Origin: JAFNAG01 sp963739235
GTDB taxonomy: Bacteria > Acidobacteriota > UBA6911
DNA: 64,000 nucleotides
Direction: 5' to 3'
NCBI GenBank assembly: GCA_963739235.1
Contig: CAVTZY010000034.1
Span: 1 to 64,000 of the forward strand
The notes beneath the pieces were generated by a model, which had not been told where the DNA came from, searched no databases, and saw only the letters and a program-made list of their open reading frames with translations. Positions 59,113-64,000 of this stretch are shown in pieces. The stretch's first letter is position 1. Each line of letters starts with the position of its first letter. The position numbers and the translations under genes were made by a program.

Positions 59113-60357
59113 CTATTCGTAACGCAGACACTCGATCGGATCCAGGTTTGAGGCCTGGACCGCAGGGTAGATTCCAAAGACGAGCCCGACCAGGCTGCTC
59201 ACGCCGAATGACAGGGTGATCGAGGCAATGGTGATAATCGTCGTCCACCCTGAGAAAATTGCGACCAACTTCGAGGTTCCCCATCCCAATCCAATGCCGA
59301 TGAGACCTCCAGCCAGACTGAGAGCGACCGCCTCGGCGATAAACTGCAAACGAATATCGAGCTTGCGGGCACCGATGGCGCGGCGCAAACCGATCTCGCT
59401 GGTACGTTCGAGCACGGAGGCCAGCATGATATTCATGATGCCGATGCCGCCAACCAGGAGCGAAATGCTGGCGATGGCGCCCATCACGATATTGAAAATC
59501 GCTTGTGTTTTCTGGTTCTGCTCGAGCAGCTTTTCCGGAACCACGATGGAGAAGTCATCGACATAACGATGCATCGTAGACATCAGGCTGTTGATCGACG
59601 CCGATTGGTCCTTGATGTCGACTCCAGGATCGTTTGGCACCTGGACGACCACCTCGTTTAGCTGGTTTTCGAGAGGGTCGACATCGAATTTCTTGATCGA
59701 GGTGTAAATGGGAATGCAGATATCGTTATTGGGATTCTGAATCTTCACTCCCTCAAATTCCTGCTTATTTCCCACGGTTGCATCTGCCAGAACACCGATG
59801 ACGTTCAGCCATTGGTCGTTGATTTTGAGCCTCTGTCCGACTGCGTTGCCGAACCCGAAGAGCTTTTGCTTGGCTGTGATTCCCAGCACGCAAACCTGGT
59901 TCTCTGCTTCGTCATCGAAAGGAAGGAAGAAGGTCCCTTCCAGAAGCTTGAGGTTGTTGATTTCGGCGTAAGTGCTGCTGACACCCAGCACGCGGCTATC
60001 GCTGCGCCCTTTCTCGGAAACGACCTGCCAGGTTTTGACAACGCGTTTGGCCGAAACCAGCGGCCTCGGGCGCACCACGGCCTCGATCGCCTCAACATCC
60101 CGCATGTGCAGTCCCAGAGAGTCGACCCGGATCTGCTTCAGCTCTTCCGGCTTGAAATCCTTGGCGGAAATGATGATGTTGCGGATGCCGAAGCTCTCGA
60201 TCATGCGCAGGCTTTCGCTCTCGGCGCCGGCGCCGATCGACAGCATCGCGATCACGGCGCTGACGCCAAAGATCATTCCCAACATGGTCAGGAACGAGCG
60301 CAGCTTGCGCCTGCTCAGATTGCTCAAAGCGACTTTGATACTTTCCATCATGAACAT
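59113..60357 (-). CDS. MacB-like ABC transporter permease
   Basis: 414 residues. An N-terminal transmembrane helix (KLRSFLTMLGMIFGVSAVIA) is followed by a large MacB periplasmic core domain and the three C-terminal FtsX helices, with LERTSEIGLRRAIGARKLDI and the ending FGIYPAVQASNLDPIECLRYE. It lacks the ATPase domain of true MacB, so a separate ATPase is needed; none is in the window. Possible starts are 60357, 60351 and 60348. Directly downstream of three HlyD-type adaptor genes on the same strand, it makes a tripartite export system with an unknown substrate. Confidence 0.9.
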   Translation of the reverse strand: MFMMESIKVALSNLSRRKLRSFLTMLGMIFGVSAVIAMLSIGAGAESESLRMIESFGIRNIIISAKDFKPEELKQIRVDSLGLHMRDVEAIEAVVRPRPLVSAKRVVKTWQVVSEKGRSDSRVLGVSSTYAEINNLKLLEGTFFLPFDDEAENQVCVLGITAKQKLFGFGNAVGQRLKINDQWLNVIGVLADATVGNKQEFEGVKIQNPNNDICIPIYTSIKKFDVDPLENQLNEVVVQVPNDPGVDIKDQSASINSLMSTMHRYVDDFSIVVPEKLLEQNQKTQAIFNIVMGAIASISLLVGGIGIMNIMLASVLERTSEIGLRRAIGARKLDIRLQFIAEAVALSLAGGLIGIGLGWGTSKLVAIFSGWTTIITIASITLSFGVSSLVGLVFGIYPAVQASNLDPIECLRYE

Positions 60358-60408
60358 AGTTTATGGGTCCTTCTTCAGTCTGAAACTTAGAGTCCTTCTT
60401 CAGTCTGA

Positions 60409-61895
60409 CTAGCGGCCTCCTCGGCCGCCGCCGCCGCCGCCGCCACCGCCGCCGCCGCCATAACCGCCACCACCACCACCGTAGCCACCGCCGCCCTGCA
60501 TCTGCTGCATGCCGCCGGGCCCGCCCGGTCCGCCCGCGCCCCTGCCCCTTTGCTGGTTGGATGCCGAGGCTTTGCTGAAATCAGGCAGCTTCAGCTTTTT
60601 CTCTTCAAACGGGTTGCGCAGGGCGATGAGTTCCTTCTCATTCACTCCGCTCAGGATGGTCGCCTGACCATGCTTTCCCATGCCAATCTTCACATTCCGT
60701 TTCTCATAACCATTACCCATTTTGATGTAAACCAGAGCCTGGTCATTCTTAAAGTCAATGGCGCTGGAGGGGACCATGAAGCAGGAGTCGTATTTCTCCA
60801 GAATCACGTTGGCCCGCAATGCCATACCGGGCTTAATTTGACGAAGATATGGGCCGGCATCCTTGATGGTGACGTCGCGGTGAAATATTTGAGCGGCGAA
60901 TTGCGCTCCAGCGAGGCTGCGATGGAGGTAACCGAGACCACCTCGCCGTGGAGATTCCTTATCCGGGAGGGCGTCCAACCTGACAGTCACCGCCTTGCCC
61001 TTAGCCAAACTCCCCGCTTCTTTTTCCAGCACATAGAGTCGTGCTTGCAAGCGCATTCAGGTCGACGAGATCGATCATGACCTGTCCGGCTTGACAGTTA
61101 TCTCCGATCTTTGGATCTTGCCGGTTGTTCCGATGATAGACCACGAGTCCCGCAGCCGGTGCAGCCGTATCCATCACAGACAGTGCCTGCTCAGTCAAGC
61201 TCTTTTCAGTCAGCGACCGATTTCTCTGGATTGTCGTCTGTTGTGCCTGAGAGCGATTGATACGCTTCTGGACCTTCGCTTTTGCCGCCAGGTTTTCAAT
61301 CTTCGACTTGGCGAAGTCGGCGTTCAGTCTGGGCAGTGATGATTTCCCATTTCGAGAAGATCGTCTCATCCTCCGGCTGGACGGTCTTCGTGTACTCATA
61401 ATCCATCTCAGCGGTGGTGCGGTCGATCTTCATGCTCTTTTCGTTAAACTGTTGGGTGCCCGTTTGGATTTTGGCATTCAGCCCATTCGAGTCGAGCGAG
61501 TTGTTCTGCGACTCCAGGTCAAGCTGCGTATTCGTGTTGTCATAACGGATCAGCGCATCGCCCTTATTCACCAGTGTGCCTTCGTTAATCAGCCAAGCCA
61601 GCTTGAGTGAACCGGCGGAGGTAGTAGGCGTTGCCACCGGAACACTCTCCAGCCCGACGATCTCGCCATCGGCCAATACATCGAGCACCAGGGGCCCTCT
61701 CTCAAGACTCAACACCGGAATCGGCTCCTCATCCTTGCCAAGGGCGAGTATTTTATTTAAACGCGTCCAGATCGCATTGCGATACACCGCAATGCTTGCC
61801 ACGGCGCCGACGAGAATGAGAATGCTTACAACCCGCATTATCAGCCGTGCCGTCCCCCTTTTTTTTAATTCGTCATTTTGGTCGTGGTATCCCAT
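60409..61895 (-). pseudogene. HlyD/RND-type membrane-fusion adaptor, several frameshifts
   Basis: ATG 61895 follows gaggtga. An N-terminal membrane segment (IMRVVSILILVGAVASIAVY) and lipoyl-like strand (LAWLINEGTLVNKGDALIRY) are followed by a coiled coil, then frame changes at about 61320, 61050, 60945 and 60875. Rejoined it reads LNADFAKSKIENLAAKAK, AAPAAGLVVYHRN, LHGEVVSVTSIAASLERN and IKPGMALRANVILEKYDS. The C terminus is extremely Gly-rich (about 40 residues of Gly/Tyr/Arg). As an adaptor it would bridge the permease and an outer-membrane channel. Sequencing error is a strong alternative to true inactivation. Confidence 0.78.
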
Positions 61896-61916
61896 GATCA
61901 CCTCAGCCTTTATACT

Positions 61917-63146
61917 TTAGACTTTAGGTTTGGAGCGAATCTGCTCTTTTTCTGCCAGGCCGGCCTTGACAACGGCCAACGACTCATCATTGGCCTGGAG
62001 TTCGATCTGGCGCCAGTCGAACTGTTTTTTGAGCTTGTCGTACACCTGCACAAAAGACCCCCCGTTCCGTTCCTGAATTGACCCCAGGGGAATAGCAAGC
62101 GCCTGCGTAATGATCCCTACCTGAATCTGAACATTAGCGCTCATACCGGGTCGCAGCAGTGTTATGTCCTGTCCTGAGTCGAGCTCGACGCGCGCCTCGG
62201 CGATTTTCTGGGCCCGATCATATGTGGCTGGTTTGAGGATCGAACTCATTTCAATCACCTTGCCGTCGAACGCCATGCCCTGGAGGGCAGGCACGGTAAT
62301 CCGGGCCTTCTGGCCGATATGTACTTTGCCCGCATCGACCTCATCGACCAGCACCTTGACCCGCATGGTTGAGAGATCGGGTATCTGTAACACCGGGTTG
62401 CTGGGAGTCTGGTTCGAACCCAGCTGGGGAACATCATTATTGAAATTGCGCTGGTAGATGACGACCCCTGTCACCGGCGCTCTGACCGTGAGAGCATCCA
62501 TGGTGTCCAGCAGGTCTTCCATGGCCTTCTTGAAATGCCCTTCCCTGCTGCGCGATATCTGCATGTCCAGGCGGGAGCTATCATCCATGTATTTGATTTT
62601 CTTCTCGAGCAGATCCACCCTGGTTTGCCCCATATCCTTTTGAATCTTGGTAATGGCGATTGTGAGCGCGCTCTCGAGCTCGGCCTGCTGATTGATCTTC
62701 TGTTCCAGGATTCCGAGATCGCTTTTGGCCTGATCCAGGTTGAGCTTGTTATCGCGTATCTGACTGTCAAAGCGGGACCGACTTTGCTGAGACTGCTCCT
62801 GCTGGCTTTGGAATTGAGTCTGAGCATCTCGTAAGTTCTTGCTGTAATCAGAGCCGTCAAATTCCAGGAGAAAGTCGCCTTCGTTTACTTGGGTTCCTTC
62901 ATCAATCATTCGGGTGAGCTTGAAGGTTCTTGCACCCGAAACCTGCGGCGGGGTGACGGCCACGCTGGACTTGGCTTCCATCAAACCCGAGGAAACGACG
63001 ATTTGCGGGAAGTCGACCTTCTGCACCGTGATGAGGTCCTTGTCGCTTACTGTGACCGTCGCCGACGCGGTACGATAATACCAGATACCGGCTGCAACCA
63101 AGATGACGATGCCGGCCAATACTGCAATAGGCATTTTGGATTTCAT
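61917..63146 (-). CDS. HlyD-type periplasmic adaptor, intact
   Basis: 409 residues from ATG 63146 behind gggaga. An N-terminal membrane anchor (MPIAVLAGIVILVAAGIWYY) is followed by the first lipoyl-like half (FKLTRMIDEGTQVNEGDFLL), a long coiled coil (about 100-210), the second half (ALTVRAPVTGVVIYQRN), a beta barrel (VHIGQKARITVPALQGMAFD) and LLRPGMSANVQIQVG. It is the only one of the three neighbouring adaptors with an unbroken frame. It is probably the working partner of the MacB-like permease in the inner membrane/periplasm. Spacing to the neighbouring adaptor genes is 3-21 bases, so this is one operon. Confidence 0.9.
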   Translation of the reverse strand: MKSKMPIAVLAGIVILVAAGIWYYRTASATVTVSDKDLITVQKVDFPQIVVSSGLMEAKSSVAVTPPQVSGARTFKLTRMIDEGTQVNEGDFLLEFDGSDYSKNLRDAQTQFQSQQEQSQQSRSRFDSQIRDNKLNLDQAKSDLGILEQKINQQAELESALTIAITKIQKDMGQTRVDLLEKKIKYMDDSSRLDMQISRSREGHFKKAMEDLLDTMDALTVRAPVTGVVIYQRNFNNDVPQLGSNQTPSNPVLQIPDLSTMRVKVLVDEVDAGKVHIGQKARITVPALQGMAFDGKVIEMSSILKPATYDRAQKIAEARVELDSGQDITLLRPGMSANVQIQVGIITQALAIPLGSIQERNGGSFVQVYDKLKKQFDWRQIELQANDESLAVVKAGLAEKEQIRSKPKV

Positions 63147-63149
63147 TGC

Positions 63150-64000
63150 TTATTCTCCCAAGGTCTTTTGAACTGGAAGCAGGCGATCTCCGATGTTCAC
63201 TCCCGAAAGGATCTGAACCATCTGGTCGCCGAAAACGCCGACCTTAACCAATTCCCTGCTAGGAGGAGTTTTGGGACCGGTTTCTTTGAGCACGTAATAG
63301 CGACCCTGCCCATCCAGAGCGAGGTTCTGACGAGGAATGGCGATAACACCCGATGCCATCGACAGGAACATTTCCGCCCGTGCACTCATGCCGGGTTTCA
63401 TCACACTCAGGTCCACCGATTCGACAGTGATCACAGCCTTGAACACCTTCTGTGCAGTGGAGTAACCCTTCTTGCTCGCCACGCTGGTCAGCGACACGAT
63501 CTTGCCACGCCACGCCCTGCCGGGAACCGCATCCAGGTGGATTTCGCTGGGCATGCCGGGCGACAAGTATTGGAGGTCCGTGTCATAGACGAATCCGACA
63601 ACCTTCATCCCGGAGAGGTCGGGCAAGGTAATCACGACTTGGCCCGGCCAGGCTGTGTCTCCAATCTGGAACCTGCGGTTTTGGGCTTGGTTATCGCCGT
63701 AGATGACGACCCCATCCTGAGGAGCAACCACCGACAAAAGCGCCAGGTCGTTTTGCATTCTCTTCAATCTGATTTCCGCTTGTGCCTTTGCGATTTGGCT
63801 TAGTCCAACCGAGGATTCGTAACTGCGCCTCAAAGTTGGCCAGATCCTCCTTGGCCTTTTGGAGCGCAAGCTTGGCCTTCTCGTAAGTATTCTGATAGCC
63901 AAGAAAGGTGTTTAACGGCTGGAGTACCTTAGGGATATCAGCGTTGAGCTTGGCGATCTTAAGGTTACCATCAGCCTGCGCAACGGCATTAAGCTTGTCG
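63150..64000 (-). pseudogene. HlyD-type adaptor, partial at window end, one frameshift
   Basis: The coding sequence continues past the right edge. From the edge inward the coiled coil reads NLKIAKLNADIPKVLQPLN and KAKLALQKAKEDLANFEA; near 63830 one extra base shifts the frame to SYESSVGLSQIAKAQAEIRL. After that comes VVAPQDGVVIYGDNQAQNRR, then SGMKVVGFVYDTDLQYLSPG, VMKPGMSARAEMFLSMASGV and the C-terminal beta barrel. Stop at 63150, three bases before the next adaptor's start. Like the others it is part of a tripartite exporter. Frame loss may be a sequence error. Confidence 0.75.

Noticed and set aside
60409..60560. Gly/Tyr/Arg-rich tail of the adaptor as a separate small gene
   Set aside because: It is in frame with the end of the adaptor and has no start of its own, so it is treated as the adaptor's C terminus.
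1..64000. tRNA or rRNA genes
   Set aside because: I looked for cloverleaf landmarks in the gaps and found none convincing; a covariance search could still reveal one.

Overview
The window looks like Acidobacteriota DNA, about 58% G+C by eye. The markers are a VWFA-related protein of the acidobacterial type (32502-33998), a long ADOP-type duplicated FtsX/MacB permease (18812-21271), several secreted M14 peptidases and glycosidases, and intergenic DNA full of short dispersed inverted repeats. The class cannot be fixed from sequence alone. A Wood-Ljungdahl gene (corrinoid protein subunit AcsD) next to NuoF/NuoG-like flavin-FeS subunits suggests an organism with anaerobic capacity.

Layout. 0-9.1 kb: a broken acsD fragment, a NuoF/HydB-like subunit, a 1224-residue ferredoxin/GltD/NuoG-like fusion, then a membrane histidine kinase and an NtrC-type sigma-54 regulator, all on +. 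9.1-17.4 kb: a large repeat block, a DHCW cupin, a small exported protein, a Crp/Fnr regulator, an ECF sigma/anti-sigma/exported-protein operon, a truncated amidohydrolase and a small membrane protein. 17.4-28.3 kb: a zinc alcohol dehydrogenase, the ADOP permease, an exported Fe/Mn superoxide dismutase overlapping a GH29 fucosidase, a MITE-like palindrome and a large exported M14-type peptidase. 28.3-40.7 kb: a long, eukaryote-like GMP synthase, a second GH29 fucosidase, a deoxynucleotide hydrolase-like protein, the VWA protein, an alpha-galactosidase broken by two one-base indels, a Gfo/Idh/MocA oxidoreductase, a second M14 peptidase and a Tat-exported class V aminotransferase-like protein. 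40.9-48.4 kb: two apparently identical direct copies of a 1.75-kb unclassified mobile element bracket an E2-LipB-E3 (2-oxoacid dehydrogenase/lipoylation) operon. 48.4-58 kb: xdhC, nuoI, a Fur/ferritin-like fusion, a methyltransferase, map, a DUF2203 protein, a radical SAM protein, a frameshifted nuoD, nuoB, a MerR regulator, folB and an IscA-type protein. 58-64 kb: a frameshifted Smr protein and a MacB-like permease with three HlyD-type adaptors, two of them frameshifted.

How the genes fit together. The first block points to NAD(P)H/ferredoxin electron transfer tied to the acetyl-CoA pathway, with a two-component system directly behind it. The middle blocks describe an exporter of glycan- and peptide-degrading enzymes. 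The lipoyl module, nuo genes, map, folB, iscA and guaA are housekeeping.

The most unusual items are the duplicated 515-residue transposase-like element, with a start codon and Shine-Dalgarno buried in a hairpin and a right end that abuts a dispersed genomic repeat in both copies; the Fur/ferritin-like fusion; the NuoG-like fusion lacking the catalytic Sec/Cys; and the two-dimerisation-domain GMP synthase. Many conserved genes carry single-base frame changes (acsD, alpha-galactosidase, nuoD, smr, two hlyD genes). Sequencing or assembly error is at least as likely as decay, and frameshifted genes are labelled as such. All function calls are by reading motifs; no database search was run.
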